DNA of 64,000 nucleotides, from NCBI RefSeq assembly GCF_014649875.1, contig NZ_BMTW01000011.1, forward strand, positions 62,001-126,000, in the 5' to 3' direction. Below the pieces are notes generated by a model. It was not told where the DNA came from, did not search any database, and saw only the letters and a list, made by a program, of their open reading frames with translations. Origin of the DNA: Streptomyces rubiginosohelvolus (GTDB lineage Bacteria > Actinomycetota > Actinomycetes > Streptomycetales > Streptomycetaceae). The position numbers and the translations under genes were made by a program. Shown here in pieces: positions 1-7,484 of this stretch (position 1 is the stretch's first letter; the number at the start of each line of letters is the position of its first letter).

Positions 1-1107
1 GCCGTAGAACACCGTGTCGAACTCGCGGGAGGCGTTGGCCACCAGACCGGCGTCTGCCGGCAGGATGCTGGAGCGGCCGCCGGAGAGGCGGGCGGTGATC
101 GCTTCGGGCGCGGTGGTCATCCACTCCAGGAACCGCATCGCGCGTTCCTTCTTGTCGCTGTCGGCGGTGATGGCGTGCACGGAGACCCCGTCGGTCCCCA
201 CGATGTCCTCGCCGCCCTCCCAGCGGGGCAGCGGGGCCACCCGCCAGCGCCCCGACGTGCCGGGCACGGACCGGACGAGGGCGGCGAGCCCCCACGGCCC
301 CACGAGATGCGAGGCGACCGCGCCCCGGGCGAGCGCGGACAGCCACTGCTGGCTGGAGCCGGGGGCGAACATCAGCACCTTCTCGTCGACCAGGCCCTGC
401 CAGAACTCCGCGACCCGCCGGCTCGGTCCGCCGAGGAAGTCCAGCACCCAGGCGTCGTCCTCGATGGCGAACCACTGCCCGCCGCTCTGCATGGTGTGCC
501 CGGCCAGCACGTTGTACGCGTTGGGGTGGAAGGTCGCGAGGTCGACGCCCGCGTCCCGCTTCAGCCGGCGGGCCGCCTCCCCGAACTCCTCCCAGGTGGT
601 GGGTGGTTCGATACGGTGCCGGGTCAGGATGTCCTCGCGGTAGGCGAAGAGCATCGGCCCGAGGTCGACCGGAATGCCGTACGTCCGGCCGTCCAGCACC
701 CCGTTGGTCCACGCCTGCGGACCGAGCCGTTCACGCAGCCGGGGCGTGACGAGACCGGTCAGGTCCGCACAGACGCCGTCGATGGCGAAGGACGGCAGAT
801 CGGCGTCGACGAGCGTCACGATGTCCGGCGCGTTCCCGGCCCGCGCGGCGTTCGACAGCTTCGCGTTTCCGCCCGCGAGCCCGGACGTCATCGGGGAGAA
901 GTCGACGGGCTCCTCCGGGTGCAGTTCGTTCCAGGCCGCGACCAGGGTGTCCGTGCCGCGCAGTGCCGACCACAGGGTCAGTGGGCCGTCGGGGCCGCTC
1001 GGCCCCGCATCGGATCCACCCCCGCACGCGGTGGCGGTGACGCCGGCCAGGGCGGTCCACAGCCCGGCGGAGAGCAGGCGCCGTCTGCCGAGCGCCGGGC
1101 TAGCCAT
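1..1107 (-). CDS. ABC transporter sugar-binding lipoprotein (C-terminus cut off by window edge)
   Basis: Extracellular solute-binding protein of a carbohydrate ABC importer (SBP family 1 type). The N-terminus is a lipoprotein signal: twin Arg in MASPALGRRRLL, a hydrophobic stretch, then TATAC followed by a Gly/Ser-rich linker, so it should be lipid-anchored outside the membrane. The mature part begins LTLWSALRG and contains YGIPVDLGPMLFAYRED, typical of this family. It is the last visible gene of a leftward series that includes a TIM-barrel isomerase and an oxidoreductase, separated from the isomerase by 113 bases. The permease genes are presumably beyond the left edge. The start ATG has only a weak ribosome-binding site; an upstream ATG at 1156 is out of frame. 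The substrate is unknown. Confidence 0.9.
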   Translation of the reverse strand, partial: MASPALGRRRLLSAGLWTALAGVTATACGGGSDAGPSGPDGPLTLWSALRGTDTLVAAWNELHPEEPVDFSPMTSGLAGGNAKLSNAARAGNAPDIVTLVDADLPSFAIDGVCADLTGLVTPRLRERLGPQAWTNGVLDGRTYGIPVDLGPMLFAYREDILTRHRIEPPTTWEEFGEAARRLKRDAGVDLATFHPNAYNVLAGHTMQSGGQWFAIEDDAWVLDFLGGPSRRVAEFWQGLVDEKVLMFAPGSSQQWLSALARGAVASHLVGPWGLAALVRSVPGTSGRWRVAPLPRWEGGEDIVGTDGVSVHAITADSDKKERAMRFLEWMTTAPEAITARLSGGRSSILPADAGLVANASREFDTVFYG

Positions 1108-1220
1108 GACGGACCCCCGGCGCGAGAACGGCGACGATGGGACAGGAAGAACGCATGGGGGATCCCCTTTTCGTGGGAATGGGAAGGGAGATGAGGACGG
1201 AGACGGGGGTACGCGCGCCG

Positions 1221-1997
1221 TCAGGCGGCGTCGAGGACCCGGTGGAAGGCGGGGAGCGCCTCGGCGAGCGGAGCCGCCTCGGGGTACCAGGCGCGCTCCC
1301 ATTCGAGGCTGATCCAGCCGTCGTAACCGAGACGGCGGAGCTGTTCCAGTACATCGCCGAGCGGGAGCACACCCCGGCCGGGCAGGACCGGCCGCAGATC
1401 GGTGGGCGAGGCGACGTCCTTGAGCTGTACGTGGCGGAGCCAGGGCCCCAGCAGTTCCGCGGTGCGCTCCGGGCTCTCGCCCGCCCGCCACGGGTTGACC
1501 GCGTCCCACACGGCCCCCACGGCGGGAGAGCCGACGGCCTCCAGCACCTCGGCCACCTCGGCGCCCGTCAGGAACTCGTCGTGGGTCTCCAGCGCGATGC
1601 CGACCCCGGCCGCGGCGGCGAGAGGCGCGGCCGCGGCCAGATGACGCACCGCCCGCTCCCGCCGTCCCCTCGGCAGCCCGGCCCCGCCGCCGAAGACCCG
1701 CACCTGGCCCGCGCCGAGCCGGGCCGCGAGGGCGATGTGCCGGGCCAACTGCTCGACGATGTCCGGCCCGTCGGCGGCGACCTGGACGTACGAGGCGAGC
1801 ACCGGCACCGCGAGATCTGCCCGGCGCAGCGCCCCCGCGATGCGGTCCGCCTCGGCCGGATCCGAGTCGGGGTGAATCAACTGCCCATCGGCGCAACGGA
1901 GTTCGACTCCGGAGCAGGGGCCGGTACGGGCCAGTCGGACCACCTCGTCCAGGTCGGCGCCGGGGCAGCCCAGGGTGCTGAACGCCCGGGGGTTCAC
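1221..1997 (-). CDS. Sugar phosphate isomerase/epimerase, xylose-isomerase-like TIM barrel
   Basis: 258-residue cytoplasmic protein of the AP-endonuclease-2/xylose-isomerase-like TIM-barrel family (PF01261). Visible motifs include the beta-strand/metal-ligand regions IALETHDEF, VGAVWDAVNPW, LRHVQLKDV and, near the C-terminus, GWISLEWER; these carry the Glu, Asp, His and Glu residues that bind a divalent metal in the family. The start is a GTG whose bases overlap the stop of the oxidoreductase gene (GTGA at 1994-1997), so the two are translationally coupled. Such enzymes typically isomerise or epimerise keto-sugars after an NAD-dependent oxidation, which fits the neighbour. The exact sugar cannot be read from the sequence. 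Confidence 0.88.
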   Translation of the reverse strand: MNPRAFSTLGCPGADLDEVVRLARTGPCSGVELRCADGQLIHPDSDPAEADRIAGALRRADLAVPVLASYVQVAADGPDIVEQLARHIALAARLGAGQVRVFGGGAGLPRGRRERAVRHLAAAAPLAAAAGVGIALETHDEFLTGAEVAEVLEAVGSPAVGAVWDAVNPWRAGESPERTAELLGPWLRHVQLKDVASPTDLRPVLPGRGVLPLGDVLEQLRRLGYDGWISLEWERAWYPEAAPLAEALPAFHRVLDAA

Positions 1998-3016
1998 GGG
2001 GCCACCCGCTCGGCGGCCACGTCGACCCGTTGTCCCCGCTCCGCGGAGTCGTACACCGCGAGGGCGGCGGCGACGACACCGCGCCCGTACGCGCCGTCGA
2101 CGTAGTGGCCGGGGCCGCCGCGTGCCGCTGTCACGAAGCCGTCCAACTGGGCACGGAAGGAATGTTGTTGGTGGCCCGGGTCGGCCTTGAGGAGGTGCGT
2201 GGCCTGCCCGTCGCGGAGGACGAAGAGCCCCTCGGTCGCGGATATGCGCAGCGTGGCCTCGTCGAGCACGACCTCGGTCTCGTCGAAGTACGGCATGCCC
2301 CGGCTGGTGAGCGCGATGCTGGCGTTGATGCCGTTGTCGAGCTCCACCAGCGCCAGGGCGTCGGTCTCCACCTCCAGTCCGGGGCGGCCCCGCACGACCC
2401 CGCTGACGCGGCGGACGGCGGAGTCGGCGAACAGCTGGATGCGGTCGAGACCATGGGTGCCGACGTTGAGGACGATGCCCCCTCCGGCGACCGCCCGGTC
2501 GAAGAACCACGGAGGGCGGGAGCCGGGCTCGTAATGGGAGGAGCGCCGGTGCGTGATGAGCAGCGGCCGTCCGTAACGCCCGGAGGCGATGAAGGTCCGG
2601 GTCTCGCGGACGACCGGGTCGAAGTGGATGACATGGGCGACCGCCAGCAGCACACCGGCCGCCTCGCACGCCTCTGCCATCAGGGCGCAGTCCTCGGTGG
2701 TGGTGGCCATCGGCTTCTCCACCAGGACGTGGAGTCCGGCCCGCGCGGCCTCGACGGTCATCGGGGCGTGCAGCGCGTGCGGTGCGGCGATCACGACCGC
2801 GTCGAGACCGGCCTCGGCGAACATCACCCGGTGGTCGCTGTAGGCCGGCACGGCGGCTGACTCCGCGAGTGCCTGGGCCGCCGGGCGGTTGGTGTCGCAG
2901 ATCGCCGCGATCTCGTAGTCGGGGGCGCCGGCGGCCGCGTGCACATGCGCGGCGCCGACACCTCCCGCGCCGAGGACGCCGATACGGAGCCGGCCGGCGG
3001 ACGGGGCGGGGGGCAT
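1994..3016 (-). CDS. Gfo/Idh/MocA-family NAD(P)-dependent oxidoreductase
   Basis: 340 residues, the normal length for the family. The Rossmann fold starts at residue 11 with the nucleotide-binding loop GVLGAGGVG (13-21). The conserved EKP motif, whose Lys acts near the catalytic site, is at 100-102. The C-terminal alpha/beta domain contains GGGIVLNVGTHGLDRI, with the usual catalytic-region His. It probably oxidises a cyclic polyol or sugar. The ATG is preceded by GGAGA at good spacing. It lies 56 bases downstream of the GntR-LacI regulator and overlaps the isomerase start by four bases, so all three are likely co-transcribed leftward. Confidence 0.93.
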   Translation of the reverse strand: MPPAPSAGRLRIGVLGAGGVGAAHVHAAAGAPDYEIAAICDTNRPAAQALAESAAVPAYSDHRVMFAEAGLDAVVIAAPHALHAPMTVEAARAGLHVLVEKPMATTTEDCALMAEACEAAGVLLAVAHVIHFDPVVRETRTFIASGRYGRPLLITHRRSSHYEPGSRPPWFFDRAVAGGGIVLNVGTHGLDRIQLFADSAVRRVSGVVRGRPGLEVETDALALVELDNGINASIALTSRGMPYFDETEVVLDEATLRISATEGLFVLRDGQATHLLKADPGHQQHSFRAQLDGFVTAARGGPGHYVDGAYGRGVVAAALAVYDSAERGQRVDVAAERVAP

Positions 3017-3072
3017 GGGGATCTCCAGGTGAGGTGAGGTAAGAGGCAGGTCGGAAGAAGGGGGAGGCGGGG

Positions 3073-4206
3073 TCAGCGGTCGCCCGGCGCCGCGCCGCAG
3101 GAGGCGCGGACGATCAGGCGCGGCTGTACGTCGACCCGGTGGGACACCGCGCCGGACCCGAAGTCCATCCGGCTCAGCAGCAGTTGGGCGGCCAGCGCTC
3201 CGACTTCCTCCTTCGGCGGGGAGATCGCCGTCAGCGGGATGTCGCCCACTTCGGTGACCTCGTCGTCGTACGCGACGACGGCGAGGTCCTCGGGGACCGA
3301 CAGGCCGTGCCGCCGGGCGGCCACCACCAGGGCCGCCGCGTCCCGGTCGCCGTGGCAGAACACCGCCGTGATGCCCGCGTCGACGCAGTGCCGCGCGTAG
3401 GCGGCGATACCCTCGGCGGACCAGATGTCCGCGCGGGCCACCGCGCCCTCCACCACATCAGCGCCCAGCAGTGCCGCGGCCTCGTCGAACCCGCGCGCCA
3501 CGGCGTCCGACGTCCCGGTGCGCAGCCGCCCCAGATGACCGATCCGCTCATGGCCGAGCGAGCGCAGATGGCGGACGGCCAGAGCGACCCCGCCGGGGTG
3601 GTCCGTGGCCACGTAGGACGTGGGATCGTCCGGTGCCGGAGAGGGCGGACGCCGCTCGACGAGGACGTACGGCACGGTGAGCCGCCGCAAGTCGTCCACG
3701 TACTCCTGCGGTTCGTCCAGCAGATGAAGATTCGGCACGAGCAACAGCCCCTGCACACCGCTGTCGAGCATCGCCCGCACCTCGTCGCGCTCGATGCCGA
3801 GGTCGTATTTCGAGGAGGCGAGGACGACTCCGACGCCGGCGTCCCGCAGCACCCGCTGGATGCCGTCGACGACCCGCGGATAGTAGTACGTCGTCGACGG
3901 GACGAGCACGCCCACCAGACGGCGGCCCTTGGGTGAACCGGCCTCCGCGGGAGCGGCTTCCGGCAGCGGCGACACGAACGTGCCCGCCCCCTGCCGCCGT
4001 TGCACGATGCCCTCGTCGACGAGTTCGCTGACCGCCCGACGCAGCGTGTTGATGCTGACCGCGAGCGTGTCCGCCAGCTCCCGCTCCACGGGCAGCTGCG
4101 CCCCGGGCGCCCAGGAGCCGCTCGTGATCTCCCTGCGCAGCCGCTCGGCGACTTGCAGGTATTTGGGCCCGCGAAGGAATGAATCCTTCTTCTCTGCCGA
4201 TTTCAT
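3073..4206 (-). CDS. GntR-LacI hybrid transcriptional regulator of the adjacent catabolic cluster
   Basis: 377-residue DNA-binding protein with a GntR-type winged helix (about 16-80; LPVERELADTLAVSINTLRRAV then QRRQGAGTFV) followed by a LacI/periplasmic-binding-protein-like sensor domain (about 95-370; LVGVLVPSTTYYYPRVVDGIQ, HLRSLGHERIGHLG, VAYDDEVTEVG). This architecture is typical of AraR-like sugar repressors. An in-frame TTG lies 12 codons upstream, but the ATG at 4206 is more plausible. It is divergent from the epimerase gene, and palindromic elements built on ATTCATTCC lie in the shared promoter region and again inside its own first codons, suggesting autoregulation. The inducer is unknown. 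Confidence 0.9.
   Translation of the reverse strand: MKSAEKKDSFLRGPKYLQVAERLRREITSGSWAPGAQLPVERELADTLAVSINTLRRAVSELVDEGIVQRRQGAGTFVSPLPEAAPAEAGSPKGRRLVGVLVPSTTYYYPRVVDGIQRVLRDAGVGVVLASSKYDLGIERDEVRAMLDSGVQGLLLVPNLHLLDEPQEYVDDLRRLTVPYVLVERRPPSPAPDDPTSYVATDHPGGVALAVRHLRSLGHERIGHLGRLRTGTSDAVARGFDEAAALLGADVVEGAVARADIWSAEGIAAYARHCVDAGITAVFCHGDRDAAALVVAARRHGLSVPEDLAVVAYDDEVTEVGDIPLTAISPPKEEVGALAAQLLLSRMDFGSGAVSHRVDVQPRLIVRASCGAAPGDR
4174..4188. promoter_or_regulatory. Candidate secondary operator within the 5-prime end of the GntR-LacI gene
   Basis: AAGGAATGAATCCTT has 5-base inverted arms. On the other strand it shares the 11-mer ATTCATTCCTT with the intergenic palindrome at 4287-4313. It lies 18-33 bases inside the regulator gene. 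Repressors often use such an internal site for autoregulation or DNA looping. Confidence 0.45.
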
Positions 4207-4286
4207 GCCGGTGAGATTGCAGCAATCAATCTCTTGCGTCAAGCACTTGGCGGTGCTTTTGTAACCCCAGCGTCAAGAAATGCAGA

Positions 4287-4313
4287 AATTCATTCCTTTT
4301 AAGGGAATGAATT
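4287..4313. promoter_or_regulatory. Candidate GntR-LacI operator, perfect 10-base inverted repeat
   Basis: AATTCATTCC, a 7-base AT-rich spacer (TTTTAAG), then GGAATGAATT. The arms are perfect inverted repeats in an AT-rich patch of an otherwise very GC-rich sequence. The element sits 15 bases upstream of the ATG at 4329 and 80 bases upstream of the divergent regulator start. That places it over the promoter or leader of the epimerase gene, as expected for a repressor site. Confidence 0.6.
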
Positions 4314-4328
4314 GGGCGGGAGAATGCG

Positions 4329-5363
4329 ATGAAGGAAATCCGGATCGGCGTCCCGGACCTCGAAGAGGAACTGGGCCGCCCGGGACCGGCGCTGGCGGCC
4401 GAGGCCGCCGACTGGTCCGGTGACGTGGTGGTCCTGGGAGCCGGCGGCAAGACGGGGGCGGGCATCGCCTCGATGGCCCGCCGGGCACTGGACGCGGCGG
4501 GCCGCGAGGAGGTCCAGGTGCTGGCGGTGTCCCGGTGGACGGACGCGCGGGGCCGGGCCGGACTGGAGAAGCTCGGCGTACGCACGGTCGTCGCCGATCT
4601 GTCGGACCCCGCCGCCGTGGACGCCCTGCCGGACGCGGCGGTCGTGATCCACCTGGTCGGCGCGAAGTTCGGCACCGCCTCCGCGCCCGAACAGGCCTGG
4701 ATGACCAACACGGTGCTGCCCGCCTTCGTGGCCCGGCGCTACCGGAGCGCCCGTGTCGTCGCGCTCTCCACCGGCAACGTCTACGGCATGACCGCCCCGG
4801 TCACCGGCGGCTCGCGCGAGGGCGACGAACCCCGCCCCGTCGGCGACTACGCCGTCACCTGCCGGGGCCGGGAACAGGTCTTCACCCACGCCGCACGCAC
4901 CGAGGACACCCCCGTCGCCCTGATCCGCCTCAACTACGCGGTGGAGCCCCGCTACGGCGTCCTCGCCGACCTGGCCCGCACCCTGCTCGCCGGACAACCG
5001 GTCGACCTCGGCGCGGGCGCGGTGAACGTCGTCTGGCAGCGGTACGCCAACGAGGTCGTCCTGCGCAGTGTCGGTCACGCGGCCGCACCCGAGCCGTTCG
5101 TCCTCAACCTGACCGGGCCCGAGACGGCGGGTGTACGCGCTCTCGCCACCAGGCTGGCCCACCACCTCGACGTCGTACCGGGGTTCACCGGCGAGGAACC
5201 CGCCACCAGCCTGCTCGCCGATGGCACGCTCTGCCACACCCTCTTCGGCTACCCGGACCGCACACTCGGCCAACTCATCGAACTCCAGGCCCGATGGATC
5301 ACCGAGGGAGGCGAACTCTGGGACAAGCCGACCAAGTTCGAGCGACGGGACGGGTGGTTCTGA
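4329..5363 (+). CDS. NAD-dependent epimerase/dehydratase-like protein
   Basis: 344-residue extended-SDR-like protein. The Rossmann loop is VLGAGGKTG (35-43), with LSTGNVYG at 147-153 as the SDR serine region. The usual YxxxK catalytic pair is altered: Tyr174 is followed by Cys178 instead of Lys (YAVTC). It may therefore have lost normal redox chemistry or use another residue. A good ribosome-binding site (GGGAGAA) precedes the ATG. Its stop overlaps the start of the DapA-like gene (TGATG), so the two are coupled. It is divergent from the GntR-LacI regulator and probably controlled by it. It likely acts on a sugar of the same pathway. Confidence 0.85.
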   Translation: MKEIRIGVPDLEEELGRPGPALAAEAADWSGDVVVLGAGGKTGAGIASMARRALDAAGREEVQVLAVSRWTDARGRAGLEKLGVRTVVADLSDPAAVDALPDAAVVIHLVGAKFGTASAPEQAWMTNTVLPAFVARRYRSARVVALSTGNVYGMTAPVTGGSREGDEPRPVGDYAVTCRGREQVFTHAARTEDTPVALIRLNYAVEPRYGVLADLARTLLAGQPVDLGAGAVNVVWQRYANEVVLRSVGHAAAPEPFVLNLTGPETAGVRALATRLAHHLDVVPGFTGEEPATSLLADGTLCHTLFGYPDRTLGQLIELQARWITEGGELWDKPTKFERRDGWF

Positions 5364-6424
5364 TGCCCGCCCCGATGGCTCCGGCGACCGCCGCACTCCT
5401 CCACCGGGGAACCGTCATCCCCGCCCACCCCCTCGCACTCACCGCCGACCGCACCCTCGACGAACGGCGGCAGCGCGCCCTCACCCGCTACTACCTGGAG
5501 GCGGGCGCCGGGGGAGTGGCGGTGGGCGTGCACACCACCCAGTTCGCCATCCGCGACCACGGCCTGTTCCGGCCCGTCCTCGAACTCGCCGCCGAGGAAA
5601 GCGCGTCGGCCGCCGCGAGCCGCCCCTTCTGCCGGATCGCCGGAGTCGCCGGACCCGTCCGCCAGGCCGTCGAGGAGGCCGTCACGGCCCGCGCACTGGG
5701 CTACGACGCCGTCCTCGTCTCGCCCGCCGGGCTCCCGCACGCCACGCTCGACGACCTCCTGGACCGCAGCGCCGCCGTCGGTGAGATCCTCCCCGTCATC
5801 GGCTTCTACCTCCAGGAAGCCGTCGGCGGCCGCGAACTGCCCCGCGCCTACTGGCGAGCGCTCGCCGACCAGGAGTCCACCGTCGCGGTCAAGGCCGCCC
5901 CCTTCGACCGCTACCGCACCCTCGAACTGGTCCAGGGCATCGCCGACTCCGGCCGGGGAGCCGAGGTCGCCCTCTACACGGGCAACGACGACACCATCGT
6001 CGCCGACCTCCTGACCCCGTACCACGTGACCACCCCCACCGGCCCGGCCGTCCGCCGCTTCGTCGGCGGGCTGCTCGGCCACTGGGCCGTCTGGACCCGC
6101 TCGGCCGTCCGGCTGCTCGCCGATGTCCACGCCGCCGACGCCGGGGACGAAGCGGCCCGGCAGCGGGCGCTGGCCCGGCTCGCCGGGGACACCGACGCCA
6201 ACGCCGCCGTCTACGACGTCCGCGGCTCCTTCGCCGGAGTCATCGCGGGCGTCCACGAAGTGCTCCGCCGCCAGGGCCTGCTGAACGGCGTCTGGTGCCT
6301 CGATCCCGCGGAAGGCCTCTCGCCCGGACAGGCGCGGGAGATCGACCGCGTGCACACCACCTACCCCTGGCTCGCAGAGGAGGACATGTTCGTCGCCGGC
6401 GCCCTGCCGCGCTGGCTCGCCTGA
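5363..6424 (+). CDS. Dihydrodipicolinate-synthase-family aldolase/lyase
   Basis: 353-residue TIM-barrel protein of the DapA/NanA/KDG-aldolase superfamily. The Schiff-base lysine is most likely Lys177 in STVAVKAAPF and the partner tyrosine Tyr149 in VIGFYLQEAVG. The N-terminus has the family region HRGTVIPAHPLALTADR. Members cleave or form pyruvate-linked carbon bonds of keto-deoxy sugar acids as well as making dihydrodipicolinate. In a sugar cluster with an oxidoreductase and an isomerase, cleavage of a keto-deoxy sugar acid is more likely than lysine biosynthesis. The ATG overlaps the preceding stop, giving translational coupling. It is somewhat longer than the usual 290-310 residues. Confidence 0.85.
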   Translation: MPAPMAPATAALLHRGTVIPAHPLALTADRTLDERRQRALTRYYLEAGAGGVAVGVHTTQFAIRDHGLFRPVLELAAEESASAAASRPFCRIAGVAGPVRQAVEEAVTARALGYDAVLVSPAGLPHATLDDLLDRSAAVGEILPVIGFYLQEAVGGRELPRAYWRALADQESTVAVKAAPFDRYRTLELVQGIADSGRGAEVALYTGNDDTIVADLLTPYHVTTPTGPAVRRFVGGLLGHWAVWTRSAVRLLADVHAADAGDEAARQRALARLAGDTDANAAVYDVRGSFAGVIAGVHEVLRRQGLLNGVWCLDPAEGLSPGQAREIDRVHTTYPWLAEEDMFVAGALPRWLA

Positions 6425-6496
6425 CATCACCCCGCACCCACCCACGGGGAGACGCCCGCCCCACCGGGCATCCCCACCCCACAGGGAAGAGGAACG

Positions 6497-7402
6497 ATGA
6501 AGACGAAAACCCTGCTCCTGACCGCCGCGGCCGCGCTGCTCGTCCCCGCCGCCGTCCTGGCCCCGCAGGCCACCGCCGGACCCGCCCCGGCGGCGAAGGC
6601 GCCGACGTACAAGGTCAACACCTTCGAACGCCCCGCCGCCGGGAACGGCTACCCGCTCGGCCAGTGGGCCACCGACGGCTGGACCGCGCCCTGGCAGCAG
6701 GGCATGGAGACCCGGGCCCGCATCGACAACACGACACCCGCGCACGGCGGTTCGAAGTCCCTGCGCATCCACTACCCCAAGGGCAAGATCGGCCCCGAGG
6801 ACTCCGGAGCACAGGCCCCCTTCGCCCTCACCAAGGCACGCGAGTACTACCTCTCGTTCTGGGTGAAGTTCAGCGGGGACTTCAGCTGGGGCACCACCGA
6901 GTACGCCGGCAAGGTCGGGCTCGGACTCGCCGGCGGGGCCTCCTGCTCCGGCGGACAGGTCTGCGACGGCACCAACGGCTTCAGTTCCCGCATGATCTGG
7001 CGGCAGAACAACGGCCAGGCGGCCGTGTACTACTACCACATGGGCCACGCGGGCCAGTACGGCGACTACGCCGTCCTCAAGAGGAACGGCGCCGACATCC
7101 ACTGGCCGAAGAACCAGTGGGTCAACGTCGCCCAGCGCGTCAAGGTCAACACCGTCACCGGCGGCAACGCCAACCCCGACGGCGAGATCGAGGTCTTCTA
7201 CAACGGCCGGTCCGCCGCCAAGGTGACCGGCCTCCGCTTCGTCACCAACAACGACCAGGTCGACCGCGCCTACTTCTCCAGCTTCGCGGGCGGCGCGACC
7301 CCCTCCTTCGCCCCGAACAACGACAACAGCTTCATCTGGTACGACGACCTCAAGGTCTCCACCGACCGCAACGACATCTGCGAACTCAGCTCCTGCACCT
7401 GA
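6497..7402 (+). CDS. Secreted polysaccharide lyase-like protein (PL14-type fold)
   Basis: 301 residues with a clear Sec signal peptide (MKTKTLLLTAAAALLVP, cleavage likely after ATAG or APAAKA). The mature protein resembles the jelly-roll polysaccharide lyase 14 family: a FERPAAGNGY start, YYLSFWVKFSGDFSW, AGKVGLGLAGG, then SSRMIWR, and a C-terminal NSFIWYDDLKVS strand. Cysteines at the GGASCSGGQVC loop and at CELSSC could form disulfides. PL14-like enzymes depolymerise uronate-containing polymers, which would feed the DapA-like aldolase upstream. A strong ribosome-binding site (GAAGAGG) precedes the ATG. Substrate and catalytic residues are not identified; a non-catalytic binding protein is the alternative. 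Confidence 0.7.
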   Translation: MKTKTLLLTAAAALLVPAAVLAPQATAGPAPAAKAPTYKVNTFERPAAGNGYPLGQWATDGWTAPWQQGMETRARIDNTTPAHGGSKSLRIHYPKGKIGPEDSGAQAPFALTKAREYYLSFWVKFSGDFSWGTTEYAGKVGLGLAGGASCSGGQVCDGTNGFSSRMIWRQNNGQAAVYYYHMGHAGQYGDYAVLKRNGADIHWPKNQWVNVAQRVKVNTVTGGNANPDGEIEVFYNGRSAAKVTGLRFVTNNDQVDRAYFSSFAGGATPSFAPNNDNSFIWYDDLKVSTDRNDICELSSCT

Positions 7403-7415
7403 CCCGCACGTCGTC

Positions 7416-7447
7416 GGGTGGCGCGGGGCTCCGGCCCCGCGCCACCC
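7416..7447 (+). terminator. GC-rich hairpin after the lyase-like gene
   Basis: Perfect 14-base inverted repeat (7416-7429 with 7434-7447) and a 4-base loop, starting 13 bases after the stop at 7402 and ending 37 bases before the next start. There is no T-tract, as is common in Streptomyces. It could terminate or attenuate transcription between the secreted lyase and the cytoplasmic GH20/acyltransferase pair. Confidence 0.65.
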
Positions 7448-7484
7448 GGCCACACCTCCCGCCCCAGCACCCCGGAGCCCCACC

